From JBDIAG01 sp047974565 (lineage in GTDB: Bacteria > Actinomycetota > Actinomycetes > Actinomycetales > CAWJMD01): 64,000 nt of DNA. Shown piece after piece: positions 17,254 to 26,267 of this stretch; the stretch's first letter is position 1, and every line of letters begins with the position of its first letter. A program made the position numbers and the translations under genes. Location of the stretch: positions 1 to 64,000 of the forward strand of contig JBKECN010000034.1 of assembly GCA_047974565.1 (NCBI GenBank), written 5' to 3'. The notes below the pieces were generated by a model. That model made no database searches and was not told the origin of the DNA. It saw only the letters and a list, made by a program, of their open reading frames with translations.

Positions 17254-18912
17254 ATGTTGGGGACCACGCCGAGGCAGGGTGATCTGTTGCGGTCGACGGT
17301 GCAGTTCTGTGAGGGCCGGGTTGGTGAGGACTCGATCTATTCGGTGCTGCATCGGGAGTGCTTCACCCTGTTCCCGGATTCGATGTTCGCCGATCTGTTC
17401 ACCGATGTGGGGCGTCGGTCGGTGCCGCCGATGATTGTGGCCACGGTGATGGTGTTGCAGCGGATCGAGGGTCTCTCGGATCGGGAGGCGGTGGACCGGT
17501 TCGCCTTCGATGCCCGGTGGAAGTATGCCGCGGGTGGCCTGGACTTCGATTATCCGGGGTTCGTGCACACGGTGTTGGTGGATATGCGGGCCCGGTTGGC
17601 GGCTTCGGATCGGCCGAACCGGGTCTTCGAGGCCACGTTGGAGGCGGCCAGAGCGGCTGGGTTGGTGGGCCGTAGGCGGGTGTTGGATTCCACCCCGTTG
17701 TATGACGCGGTGGCCACCATGGACACCGTCACTTTGGTCCGGTCGGCGATCCGGGGCCTGCTGAAGGTGGCAGATCCGGAGTTGGAGGCCGAGTTGCGGG
17801 GGGTGTTGGGTCGTGATGACGAGTACGCCAGTGCCGGGAAACCGACGTGTGAGTGGGGTGACGCCACGGCCCGGCTGGCCTTGGTCGATTCCTTGGCCAA
17901 GGACGCGCGGGCGGTGCTGAGCGTGCTGGACGGGCGGGACCTGGAGTCTGTGGTGGCTCAGGCCGCGCAGTTGCTGGCCACCGTGGTCGGCCAGGACCTG
18001 GACCAGGACACCGACGGGGTGTTCCGGATCGCCCGGCGGGTGGCCAAGGACCGGGTGATCTCCACTGTGGACCCCCAGGCCCGGCACGGGCACAAGACCT
18101 CCGCGCGCGGGTTCGACGGCTACAAGGGGCATGTCGCGATCGACCCGGACAGCGAGATCATCACTGCCACCACCGCGACCGCGGGCAACACCGGGGACGC
18201 CGAGGCCGCCCGCGACCTGCTCGCCCAGGACCTGCCCGCACCCGCCGCCGGGGACGATACCGATACCGATGCCGCAGACTGCGCTGAGCAGCACGACGCT
18301 GAGCAGAACGACGCTGAGCAGAACGACGCTGAGCTGAACGAGCCGCTGGCGGTCTACGGCGATGCCGCGTACGGTGCCGGTGAGTTGTTGGCTGGCCTGG
18401 AGGAGGCTGGCGCGGACATCCACACCAAAGTGCAGCCGCCGAACGCGCCGGGCGGCCGGTTCCCCAAGGACCGCTTCGACACCGACCTGGCCGCCGGCAC
18501 GCTCACCTGCCCGGGCGGGGTCACCGTGACGATCCGCCCGGCCAAGAACGGCGGTGGCACCGCCGCGTTCGGTGCCGCGTGCGCGAACTGCCCGCTGGCC
18601 GCCCAGTGCACCAGTTCACCACAGGGGCGGACCGTGACCATCGGCCGCTACGAGGCCGAACTGGCCCGGGCCCGCGCGCGACAGGGCGACCCGACCTGGC
18701 AGGCCGACTACAAGGCCACCCGACCCACAGTGGAACGCAAGATCGCCCACCTGATGCGACGCCGACACGGTGGCCGCCGCGCCCGGGTCCGCGGTCGCCC
18801 CAAGGTCGCCGCCGACTTCGCCCTGCTCGCCGCCGCGGTCAACGTGGCCCGCCTCGGCGTGCTCGCACTCACCGGTGGCCCCCACCAAACCCCGCAGGTG
18901 GCCACCACCTGA
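17254..18912 (+). CDS. IS1182-family transposase
   Basis: 552 residues from ATG 17254, preceded by GAGGGG; the GTG/TTG-type starts further up fall within the IS terminal region. Family features are the N-terminal DUF772-type segment (RRSVPPMIVATVMVLQRIEG, LSDREAVDRFAFDARWKYA), DSTPLYDAV with the first Asp of a DDE site, KTSARGFDGYKGHVAID, YGDAAYG with the second, a Cys-rich CANCPLAAQC stretch and a late ERKIAHLMRRRHGGRRAR with the Glu. An acidic 5-residue repeat sits between the second and third regions. It mediates movement of the host element. Confidence 0.92.
   Translation: MLGTTPRQGDLLRSTVQFCEGRVGEDSIYSVLHRECFTLFPDSMFADLFTDVGRRSVPPMIVATVMVLQRIEGLSDREAVDRFAFDARWKYAAGGLDFDYPGFVHTVLVDMRARLAASDRPNRVFEATLEAARAAGLVGRRRVLDSTPLYDAVATMDTVTLVRSAIRGLLKVADPELEAELRGVLGRDDEYASAGKPTCEWGDATARLALVDSLAKDARAVLSVLDGRDLESVVAQAAQLLATVVGQDLDQDTDGVFRIARRVAKDRVISTVDPQARHGHKTSARGFDGYKGHVAIDPDSEIITATTATAGNTGDAEAARDLLAQDLPAPAAGDDTDTDAADCAEQHDAEQNDAEQNDAELNEPLAVYGDAAYGAGELLAGLEEAGADIHTKVQPPNAPGGRFPKDRFDTDLAAGTLTCPGGVTVTIRPAKNGGGTAAFGAACANCPLAAQCTSSPQGRTVTIGRYEAELARARARQGDPTWQADYKATRPTVERKIAHLMRRRHGGRRARVRGRPKVAADFALLAAAVNVARLGVLALTGGPHQTPQVATT
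18283..18342 (+). repeat. Four 15-bp tandem repeats inside the transposase gene
   Basis: In-frame GCTGAGCAGxACGAC units encode AEQHD, AEQND, AEQND and AELNE. Unit length is a multiple of three, so copy-number change would not break the frame. The insert falls between conserved blocks of the transposase and may be a flexible linker. Confidence 0.85.
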
Positions 18913-19107
18913 GGGGCAGTAGCCCGCCCCGGACTACCAGGAACCGGCTCACCGGCCCACCGAACCGGCCACAACACCACCGATCAACTCACCGCACCCA
19001 ATCGCTCGACCGGCCAACGCCCACAACCCGGGCCCCCGACCCCACCCTCGCCGCCCCCAGCAGCATCAAGCGCCCCACAGCACCCCAGTTCGACACCAAC
19101 CACCTAG

Positions 19108-19177
19108 CGTCACCCAACGCCGCACATCGCAACCAGGGTCACGTTTGGCACCACCCCCAACCACCCAGATCGACCAC
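19108..19177. repeat. 70-bp element C, second copy, right of the IS
   Basis: Second copy of the element at 16956-17025 (one mismatch). It marks the right flank of the insertion. The following 85 bp to rnpB contain nothing recognised. Confidence 0.85.
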
Positions 19178-19261
19178 CGCCGCGGTCGCGGGGGCGCGTG
19201 CAGAGGCTGCCTCGATCGAGTTCGGCGTCGCGTCGAAGCGGACACCCGGCGAGGGTAGAGA

Positions 19262-19632
19262 GGCGAGTCGACCTGTACGCCGGGTTCTGTCCCCGCCGAG
19301 GCGGGGGGTGGCCATCCATCTCGGGAGTACGTTGCCGCACTCCTCCAGCGGTCTACCCGCAAGCTCGGGCGGGCCGCCCTCGAACGCTTGCTGTCTGACC
19401 TTGCTCCGGGTGGGGTTTACCGAGCCACCCCAGTCACCTGGGGTGCTGGTGGTCTCTTACACCACCGTTTCACCCTTGCCGCGCCCGACCGGAGCCGGGT
19501 TCGGCGGTCTCTTCTCTGTGGCACTGTCCCGCGGGTCACCCCGGGTGGGCGTTACCCACCACCCTGCCCTTCGGAGCCCGGACGTTCCTCGGCGGGCCAT
19601 TGGCCCGACGCGGCCACCCGGTCGACTCGCCC
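19262..19632 (-). ncRNA. rnpB: RNase P RNA (type A)
   Basis: On the minus strand the RNA opens with GGCGAGTCGAC and closes with GTCGACTCGCC, forming the P1 helix. Inside are the conserved GAGGAAxGTCCGGGCTCC block (positions about 19580-19600), the ACAGTGCCACAGAGAA region, GGGTGAAACGGTGGTGTAAGAGACC, the GGTAAACCCC segment and the 3' ACAGAACCCGG-x-GTACAG core element. About 371 nt, normal for actinobacteria. It is the catalytic subunit that trims tRNA 5' ends. The ends are set by P1 and may be off by a few bases. Confidence 0.95.
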
Positions 19633-19787
19633 CGGGTCAGCGTAGTGCCATCTCGGTATCGGTGACGACCACGCAGGACCAGTGGCCCGACCACCGTGCC
19701 CGCCTGCAGGCTCGAGTGCTCCTCGGCCAGACATCGATCAACGATCGCGAGCACCGTCCCCGGGCCTGGACGTCCTCTCGGCCGGGC

Positions 19788-21233
19788 TCAGGCCACCGAG
19801 AACCTGATGGTGCGGCTGGCCAGGTCGGCCTCGTCCAGCCGGACGCTGACCTGATCGCCCAGGACCAACGGCCCGGTCACGGGGGCGAGCACGGCGGGAT
19901 CGTGCAATTGCACCTTCCCCCGCAGCGGTTCTGGCGGCGTGGACCCGCCCCGCACGTCGACGATAACCCCGTCGAAGTAGTCGCCCACCCGGGTGGCCAG
20001 GACGGCCGCCTCGGCGAGGTCGAGGCAGGCGTGCTCGATCCGGGACGCCTTCTGGTCGCTGGCGCGCATGAGGTCCGGCAGGGCCGGGAGTGCGTCGACG
20101 ACCCAGGGCGGCACGGGTTCCCCGGCGGACAAGGCCAGGCAGGTGGCGAGCCCGAAACGGTCCACCAGCCGGCGCAGCGGCGCGGTGACATGGGCGTACT
20201 CGTCGGCGACAGCGGCCTGGCGGGCCTCCTCGGGTGGCTCACCGTGAAAGGCGGTGTACCCGGCGCCGCGGAAAAGGGCAGCGGCCTCGTGGCACAGAGC
20301 CAGCTCGCGGGGCTTGGTCGGATCCAGGGTGCGCAGCCAGTGCTGGTAGGGCTCCTCTGTGGGCCACGGCACCCCGAGCGCGGCGGATTGCCGGCGCAAC
20401 GTGTCCACCGTGGCCTGATCCGGCTCGGGCATGGTGCGCAGAATGCCGATGCCCCCGGCGAGCATGAGGTCGGCGGCAGCGCGCCCGGTGAGCAGGGAGA
20501 TCTGCGCGTTCCATTCCTCCACCCCCACCAGCGGCCGGTAGATGAGGGCGTAGCCGCCTCCTGGCAGCGGCTCGATCTCCTGATTGGGGATCTTCAAGCC
20601 GGCTCCCCCGCGCTCGGCCTCAGCGGCCACCAGCAACTTCCCGAGCGGCTCGAGCAACGCCAGATCGTCCGGCGGCGTCCCGGCGTCGAAGCTCGCCTGG
20701 ACGGCCGCGTAGTCATACCGCGCCCGGCTCCGCACCTGGGCACGTTCCAACCGGGTCGAGGTGGTCACCCCGGTCTCGTCCACCTCGATGGTCCACACCA
20801 GTGCGGGACGCAGTTGCCCGGGCAGCAGGCTTGCCGCTCCCTCGCTGAGCACGGCGGGATGCAGCGGGACGCGCCGGTGCGGAAGGTACAGAGTCTGGCC
20901 TCGTTCGCGGGTGGCCACGTCCAACGGACCGCCGGGGGTGACGAAGGCCGGTACGTCGGCGATCGCGTACCGGACGGTGAACCCAGTTCCGGTGCGCTGC
21001 AAGCACATCGCCTGGTCCAGGTCCATCGCTCCGGCCGGATCGAGGGTGACGAAGTTCAGGTCGGTGAGGTCGACACCCTCGCCATGCGGGGTCTCGGCCG
21101 CCCGGACCGCCTCGGCCTGCGCAGCAGCCGGGAATTCCTCGACCGCGTCGACGTCGGCCAGCACGGCCTCGAACGCAGCGGTGAGTTCCTCCGGGGTGGC
21201 GACGGCACCGGGCCGGACGTAGGTACGCCTCAT
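19788..21233 (-). CDS. RNB-domain (RNase II-type) ribonuclease
   Basis: 481 residues. The catalytic signature of the RNB domain appears as FVTLDPAGAMDLDQAM (about residue 60), followed by YAIADVPAFV and a later NAQISLLTGRAAADLM segment and YAHVTAPLRRLVDRF. It lacks the two cold-shock domains of E. coli RNase II and most of an S1 domain, matching the short actinobacterial subgroup. It probably degrades single-stranded RNA 3' to 5'. ATG 21233 begins MRRTYVRPG; the longer frame runs into poor sequence. It lies upstream of rnpB on the same strand. Confidence 0.9.
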   Translation of the reverse strand: MRRTYVRPGAVATPEELTAAFEAVLADVDAVEEFPAAAQAEAVRAAETPHGEGVDLTDLNFVTLDPAGAMDLDQAMCLQRTGTGFTVRYAIADVPAFVTPGGPLDVATRERGQTLYLPHRRVPLHPAVLSEGAASLLPGQLRPALVWTIEVDETGVTTSTRLERAQVRSRARYDYAAVQASFDAGTPPDDLALLEPLGKLLVAAEAERGGAGLKIPNQEIEPLPGGGYALIYRPLVGVEEWNAQISLLTGRAAADLMLAGGIGILRTMPEPDQATVDTLRRQSAALGVPWPTEEPYQHWLRTLDPTKPRELALCHEAAALFRGAGYTAFHGEPPEEARQAAVADEYAHVTAPLRRLVDRFGLATCLALSAGEPVPPWVVDALPALPDLMRASDQKASRIEHACLDLAEAAVLATRVGDYFDGVIVDVRGGSTPPEPLRGKVQLHDPAVLAPVTGPLVLGDQVSVRLDEADLASRTIRFSVA

Positions 21234-21445
21234 CCGTGTCTGCCCTGCCGATCCTGCCGGGAACGGGGCGCGCTGCCTGCGGTAGTGGTCACGAAGTGTC
21301 AGGGTACGGGTCGGGGCCCTGGCGGGCCTGTCGAGCCAGCGAGTCGGGCGGATCCGAACTGCAGCGGCGTGGACCTGCGCCGAGCCCGGCCACGGCCCGG
21401 GGCTGCGCGAACACCCAGCCTCGGCCCGTGTCGTCCGGGCTCGCG

Positions 21446-22681
21446 CTACCCGCCCAGGCCGCTGAGCGCCTTGGCGAGGTCCTCGACGATGTCGTCGGGG
21501 TCTTCCAATCCCAGCGAGATCCGCACCACTGAATCGGTGATGCCGACCCTGGCCCGGCCTTCGGCTCCCATCCTGCGGTGCGTGGTGGTGGCCGGGTGCG
21601 TGATGAGGGATTTGGAGTCGCCGAGGTTGTTGGAGATGTCCACCAGGCGCAGCCCGTCCAGCAGGGTGAAGGCCTCGGCCTTGCCACCCTCGGCCAGGGC
21701 GAAGGTGACCACCGTTCCACCGCCGCTCATCTGGGCAGCAGCCAGGTCCGCCTGCGGGTGCGAGGGAAGGTAGGGGTACCTGACCCAGCCGACCTGCGGC
21801 TGCTCCTCCAGCCAACGAGCGACCCGAAGGGCGTTGTCCTGCATGCGATTAACTCGCATGGTGAGCGTCTCCAGCCCCTTGACCACGGTCCAGGCGGTGA
21901 ACGGGCTCATGGATGGGCCGGTGTGCCGCATCATCTCCTGCACCGGCCCGCGCACATAGTCGGTGGAGCCGAGGATGGCGCCACCGAGGGTGCGGCCCTG
22001 GCCGTCCATGTGCTTGGTGGTGGAGTAGACGACGATGTCGGCGCCGAGTTCCATCGGCCGTTGCAGGACCGGGGTGGCGAAGACGTTGTCCACCACGACG
22101 ACGGCACCGGCCGCATGCGCGAGCTCGCATACCGCGGCCACGTCGATGATCTCCTGCATCGGGTTCGAGGGGGACTCGAAGAAGACCGCAGCCGCTGGGC
22201 GGCTGAGCTGGTCGCGCCACTGATCCAGGTCCGGCCCGTCGACGAAATCGGTGTGGATTCCCCAGCGCGGCAGGATGTCGGACAGGATCGCAAAGCATGA
22301 CCCGAACAGCGACCGTGCGGCGACCACCCGATCACCGGAGTTGAGAATCGCTGCCAGAGAAGTGAAGACGGCGGCCATGCCGGTGGCGGTGGCGAAGCAG
22401 TCGGGCGCACCCTCCAGCGCGGCCAGGCGCTGCTCCAGGACCGATACGGTGGGATTGCCATACCGGGAGTACATGTAGTGCTCGAACTCGCCGGCGAAGG
22501 CCGCCTCAGCGGAGGCAGCGTCGGGGTAGACGTAGCCGCTGGTGAGGAAGAGTCCCTCTGCGGTCTCGTCGAAGTTGCTCCGGTTCAGCCCACCTCGAAC
22601 AGCGAGGGTATCGGGGCGCCAACGATTCTCACCGGGGATGCCGCCCCCCGGCTGCGCCTTTCCGGACGGGTTGGCGTTCAC
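21446..22681 (-). CDS. metZ: O-succinylhomoserine sulfhydrylase
   Basis: 411 residues, a PLP enzyme of the Cys/Met metabolism family that makes homocysteine from O-succinylhomoserine and sulfide. The PLP lysine lies in YSTTKHMDGQGR (about residue 215); MYSRYGNPTVSVLEQRLAAL and ISLGLEDPDDIVEDL are family blocks. The GTG start at 22681 overlaps the stop of the rhodanese gene in GTGA, so translation is coupled. Pairing with a sulfurtransferase suggests a shared role in sulfur supply. Confidence 0.93.
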   Translation of the reverse strand: MNANPSGKAQPGGGIPGENRWRPDTLAVRGGLNRSNFDETAEGLFLTSGYVYPDAASAEAAFAGEFEHYMYSRYGNPTVSVLEQRLAALEGAPDCFATATGMAAVFTSLAAILNSGDRVVAARSLFGSCFAILSDILPRWGIHTDFVDGPDLDQWRDQLSRPAAAVFFESPSNPMQEIIDVAAVCELAHAAGAVVVVDNVFATPVLQRPMELGADIVVYSTTKHMDGQGRTLGGAILGSTDYVRGPVQEMMRHTGPSMSPFTAWTVVKGLETLTMRVNRMQDNALRVARWLEEQPQVGWVRYPYLPSHPQADLAAAQMSGGGTVVTFALAEGGKAEAFTLLDGLRLVDISNNLGDSKSLITHPATTTHRRMGAEGRARVGITDSVVRISLGLEDPDDIVEDLAKALSGLGG

Positions 22682-23106
22682 GACTGCCGCCAGGGCAGTC
22701 CGGCCGCCCGCCAGCCCTCGGTCCCACGGTGCCCAGCCTCGTCCAACCCGCCCTCGAAGCCCTCCAGCACGTTATAGGCGTTCGGGTAGCCGGCCTCGGT
22801 GGCGGCCTTGGCGGCCGCGATCGAGCGCACCCCCGATCGGCAGAGGAACACCAGCGGGGTCTGCTCGTCCTGGCCTTCAAGCCCGGCCCGGACCTGGTTG
22901 ACGAAGTCCGGATTCGGCGAGCCGTCGGGGAAGCGGACCCACTCCACCTGCATCAGCGGCTGGGACAGGCCGGCCAGGTCCGGGGCGCCGACGTAGCTCC
23001 ACTCGGCGCGGGTGCGCACATCCACCATGCGGGCGCCCTGCTGGAGCATCTCCCACGCCTGCTGGGGAGTCACGTCGCCGGCGTATCCGTCTGGTTGGGT
23101 CGACAT
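22678..23106 (-). CDS. Rhodanese-like sulfurtransferase
   Basis: 142 residues, one rhodanese domain. VDVRTRAEWSYVG is the CH2A-like start and LVFLCRSGVRSIAAAKAA holds the active-site loop with the persulfide Cys (about residue 89), followed by GYPNAYNVLEGFEGG. ATG 23106 is the first start of the conserved region. It is the first gene of a two-gene unit with metZ, which its stop overlaps by 4 bp. Confidence 0.93.
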   Translation of the reverse strand: MSTQPDGYAGDVTPQQAWEMLQQGARMVDVRTRAEWSYVGAPDLAGLSQPLMQVEWVRFPDGSPNPDFVNQVRAGLEGQDEQTPLVFLCRSGVRSIAAAKAATEAGYPNAYNVLEGFEGGLDEAGHRGTEGWRAAGLPWRQS

Positions 23107-23248
23107 CGCAGTCCTCGTTCTTGCTCGTGTGATCAACGGTGGTCTGGTCGGGAGTGGTGGCCTGGTCGGGGTGATCGTTGGTGGGTGTTTGTGGTCGGGT
23201 GGGGAACTGAGGTGAGCCGTCGGGTGGAAGCCCGGCGCGAACGCCAGG

Positions 23249-23980
23249 TCAATCTTGCCGCACGAGGATGCATCGGCACTCCTCGCATTGCACGATCTCC
23301 TCGGGTTTGGCGGCCCGGATGGCTGCCAGGTCGACTGCGGAGAACTCGACGCGGCATCCGCCGCACCGGGTGCCGGTGAGCCGGGCCGCGGCCACGCCAC
23401 CGCCGGTGGAGGCGACCCGGTCGTAGAGTGCCACGAGCTGGGGGTCCAGGTCGCCCGCCAGACGCGATCGGCGTTGCGCCAACTCGGCCTGTTCGCCTTC
23501 GATCTCGGCTTGGGACTGGTCTCGGCGAGCGGTGGCGTCGAGGACGGCCTGCTCGGTGTCCTGTTGGCGGGCCTGTACCTCGTCCAGCTCGCGCTGGGCG
23601 GTCTCAAGCTCCTCCATCACCTCGAGTTCGGCATCCTCGAGTTCACTCTGGCGCCTGGCAAGACCGTCGATCTCATGCTGAAGCCCCTGCAGATCCTTGG
23701 CGCTACCGACACCGGCGTTGAGCCGCTCGGTGTCGCGGGCGGCGCGGGTCCGGACGAGTTCGACGTCCGCCTCCGCCTTGCGCACCGCCCGCTCCAGGTC
23801 TGCCACGGCGGTGCCGATCCGGGCCCGATCCTCGGCCAGGCGGGCTGATCGGGTGGACAGTTCGGTGAGTTCGGCGTGCTCGGGCAGGCTCCTGGCCCGG
23901 TGAGCGAGTTGACGTGCGTGCGTGTCGATCTCGGCGAGGTCGAGCAGGGCCACCTGGGCGGCGGGTGGGGCGGTGGTCAC
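23249..23980 (-). CDS. Coiled-coil C4-type zinc-ribbon protein
   Basis: 243 residues from GTG 23980, which has AAGGAG upstream. Residues about 20-180 form a long heptad-rich antiparallel coiled coil. The C-terminus has a C4 ribbon, TRCGGC and VQCEEC separated by about 24 residues. This architecture (formerly DUF164) is widespread; members have been proposed as nucleic-acid-binding or chaperone-like proteins. It follows the Nif3-like gene by 8 bp on the same strand, a conserved actinobacterial pair. Confidence 0.9.
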   Translation of the reverse strand: MTTAPPAAQVALLDLAEIDTHARQLAHRARSLPEHAELTELSTRSARLAEDRARIGTAVADLERAVRKAEADVELVRTRAARDTERLNAGVGSAKDLQGLQHEIDGLARRQSELEDAELEVMEELETAQRELDEVQARQQDTEQAVLDATARRDQSQAEIEGEQAELAQRRSRLAGDLDPQLVALYDRVASTGGGVAAARLTGTRCGGCRVEFSAVDLAAIRAAKPEEIVQCEECRCILVRQD

Positions 23981-23988
23981 GTGGCTCC

Positions 23989-25122
23989 TTAGGGGCTGGG
24001 GACGACGAACGTCCAAGGATCGGTGCAGACCGTGCTGACGTGGGTCGGCAACTGCGGCCATTCCTGCTCGAGCAGTGCGGCACAGCGTGGCAGCCAGGGC
24101 CACTCGCTGGCCCAGTGCGACAGATCGATGAGGTAGGGGCGACCGTCGGCGTTGTGGGCGCGGGCCTCGCCGGCCGGGTGATGGCGCAGGTCGGCGGTGA
24201 CGTATACGTCCGCGCCGCTGGCCCGGACCCGGTCGAAGAGCGAATCCCCGGCCCCACTGCACACGGCCACTCGGGAAACGGTGGCGTGCGATGGACCGCT
24301 CACCCGCACACCGTGTGCGGTGGCCGGCACTGCCGCGGCCAGTCGGGATGCCAACTCGCCCAGGGTCAGTGGGGTGGTCAGGGTGCCGACCCGGCCGATC
24401 CCGGTGCGAGCGGGTCGGGTGGCCTGCCGCAACAACTGCACGGGCGGCTCCTCGTACGGATGAGCCTGGACCAGCGCCCGCACCACGCTCGCCCGCGCCG
24501 CGGCCGGTAGCACCGCCTCGATCTTGACCTCGGCGATCGTGCTGCGCTCGCCGGCCGCTCCGATTGTGGGATTGGCGGCCTCACCTGCCTCGAAGGTGCC
24601 GGTGCCAGGGGTGGTCCAGGCGCAGCGTCGGTAGTCCCCGATGACGCCCGCTCCGGCCGCGCTGATCGCGTCCAGTACGGGTTGGACGGCGTCCTCCGGC
24701 GCGTAGGTGACCAGGGTGAGTTCGTCGTCCGTGGCGGGTGCGAGCGGATGGGTGTCGGTGAGCCCGATCAGGTCGGCGAGCGCGTCGTTGACGCCGCCCT
24801 GGGCGGAATCGGCGTTGGTGTGCGCGACATACAGGGCGATACCGGAGCGGATCAGCCGGTGCACGACCCGCCCCTTGGGGGTGTCCGCCGACACCGAATG
24901 CACGCCGCGCAGCAGCAGCGGGTGGTGGGTGACGATCGTGTCGGCACCTCGGTGCTCGGCCTCCTCGACGACCTCCTCGACGGGATCGACCGCCAGCAGC
25001 ACGCGACGGACCGCATCGCGTGGGTCGCCGCAGACCAGCCCGACCGCGTCCCAACTCTCGGCAGTGCCGGGTGGGTAGGCGCTGTCCAGTCGGGCTACCA
25101 GATCGCCGAGTTTGATCGACAC
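23989..25122 (-). CDS. Nif3-like dinuclear metal-centre protein (YbgI/YqfO family)
   Basis: 377 residues, the long form with an inserted PII-like middle domain. Metal-binding segments are VTHHPLLLRGVHSV (His-His) and ALYVAHTNADSAQGGVNDAL near the N-terminus, and YVTADLRHHPAGEA with IDLSHWASE near the C-terminus. The family is sometimes annotated as GTP cyclohydrolase I type 2, but the true reaction is unsettled. GTG 25122 gives the conserved start. It is co-transcribed with the zinc-ribbon gene. Confidence 0.92.
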   Translation of the reverse strand: MSIKLGDLVARLDSAYPPGTAESWDAVGLVCGDPRDAVRRVLLAVDPVEEVVEEAEHRGADTIVTHHPLLLRGVHSVSADTPKGRVVHRLIRSGIALYVAHTNADSAQGGVNDALADLIGLTDTHPLAPATDDELTLVTYAPEDAVQPVLDAISAAGAGVIGDYRRCAWTTPGTGTFEAGEAANPTIGAAGERSTIAEVKIEAVLPAAARASVVRALVQAHPYEEPPVQLLRQATRPARTGIGRVGTLTTPLTLGELASRLAAAVPATAHGVRVSGPSHATVSRVAVCSGAGDSLFDRVRASGADVYVTADLRHHPAGEARAHNADGRPYLIDLSHWASEWPWLPRCAALLEQEWPQLPTHVSTVCTDPWTFVVPSP

Positions 25123-25307
25123 CCGCTCACCCTATGACCTGCATCGGACACCACCCTGACACGGGCGCGTCCCGCGGCATCCGGATTTCAGGCGAGCCGG
25201 TGCTTGCCTTGCGTGTCGCGCCCACGCCCTGCCAGGGCGTCGGCGAGTGGGCATGGGTCGGCCGCGTCAGGGAGCAGGCATCACCACGCTGGATCATCCA
25301 CTCCACG

Positions 25308-26267
25308 CTAGGCGTACGGGCCGAGAAGGCCCTCGCCGTTGTAATGGATCATGTGCGTTGGGTGATCGGCACACCAGACCTCGGACTCCCAGGCAATCTT
25401 GTCCGCGTACCTGCGGAACTCGGCCCGGTCAGGGAAGCAGGAGACGTAGACCAGACCTGCCGTGGACGTGGCGAACAGGGCAGCGAGTTCGGATTGCCTC
25501 GTCGAGTCGACGGGGCCATGGGAACTCGCGGCCTCCAGGAGCACGAGCCAGTCACGATCTGGAAGGTAGATCACGAGGTCCGGCATTTTGCCGTGCTCTT
25601 CGACCTTCACATTGAGCGGCGCGAGGGTATCGCGCTCGAGCAGCCCCCACTTGTCGCCGGCGTCGCCGATGTAGAGCACCTGACCGCCAGGGGTGAAACG
25701 CGGGCAGAAGTCCTCGACGATCGTCTTGATTAGCACGTTCTGGCCGCCGGGGGTCAGGGTGAAGATCGAACCATCGGGAAGGGTGAGCGGGATTCGATTC
25801 ATCTCGCGCGCCGCCGCGTAGCGAGCCTTGAGCCCGGGCAACTCGTCGAGGTAACGGTCAACGGCGGGTTGCCAGTCATCAGTGTTGTAGGCCCGCAGCA
25901 CATCCAGCGCCTCAGTTGTCACCTGATAGTTCCACTTCGGGGAGTTGACGGGGCGTTGCGGCTGGTCGGGGTTCTCCCCGACCAGGTGCGCCTGTACGAA
26001 CTGATGCAGCGTGAACCGGCGAACCGTCTCGCGGGTATTCGGCGCATAGTCCCTGCCGTACTCGTGGCTGATGAAATCCATGATTGCCCGCGTCCCCAGC
26101 ATCGGGTTTTCGACCTCGGCCCATGTCGTGGACGGTGTGAGCCGCAGAAGCGCCAAGAGCACCAACGCTGATCGCTCGTTGCTTCGCTCGGCGTCCATTC
26201 CGAGCGTCTCGAGAACTATCCGAGCCTCCTCCACCCGCTCATGCGCCGTCCCGTTGACATCGCTCAT
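25308..26267 (-). CDS. BsuBI/PstI-family type II restriction endonuclease
   Basis: 319 residues. The N-terminal half is helical and wHTH-like; the C-terminal half is the family's nuclease domain: VLYIGDAGDKWGLLERD, then HGKMPDLVIYLPDRDWLVLL with EAASSHGPV (a PD...E-x-A metal site), and YVSCFPDRAEFRRY. PstI and BsuBI cut CTGCAG; whether this one does cannot be told from sequence. Its ATG overlaps the methyltransferase stop by 4 bp (ATGA), so the nuclease is made after the protective enzyme. Third-codon positions are less GC-biased than in flanking genes, which suggests transfer. Confidence 0.92.
   Translation of the reverse strand: MSDVNGTAHERVEEARIVLETLGMDAERSNERSALVLLALLRLTPSTTWAEVENPMLGTRAIMDFISHEYGRDYAPNTRETVRRFTLHQFVQAHLVGENPDQPQRPVNSPKWNYQVTTEALDVLRAYNTDDWQPAVDRYLDELPGLKARYAAAREMNRIPLTLPDGSIFTLTPGGQNVLIKTIVEDFCPRFTPGGQVLYIGDAGDKWGLLERDTLAPLNVKVEEHGKMPDLVIYLPDRDWLVLLEAASSHGPVDSTRQSELAALFATSTAGLVYVSCFPDRAEFRRYADKIAWESEVWCADHPTHMIHYNGEGLLGPYA

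Larger units (their letters stand above)
17166..19103 (+). mobile_element. IS1182-family insertion sequence with CTAG target duplication
   Basis: 1938 bp. The ends are GTGGCTGGTGT at 17166 and, inverted, GTGGTTGGTGT at 19103 (10 of 11 match). CTAG occurs on both sides (17162-17165 and 19104-19107), a 4-bp target duplication. The paralogous uninterrupted site at 16942-16960 (GAGGCAACCTCTATCGTCACCC) shows what the target looked like. The element carries one transposase gene and about 190 bp of non-coding DNA after it. Ends and transposase look intact, so it may be active. Confidence 0.85.

Noticed and set aside
18579..21773. 1064-codon plus-strand frame across the IS end, rnpB and RNB gene
   Set aside because: It runs antisense through rnpB and a conserved ribonuclease; the product is low-complexity.
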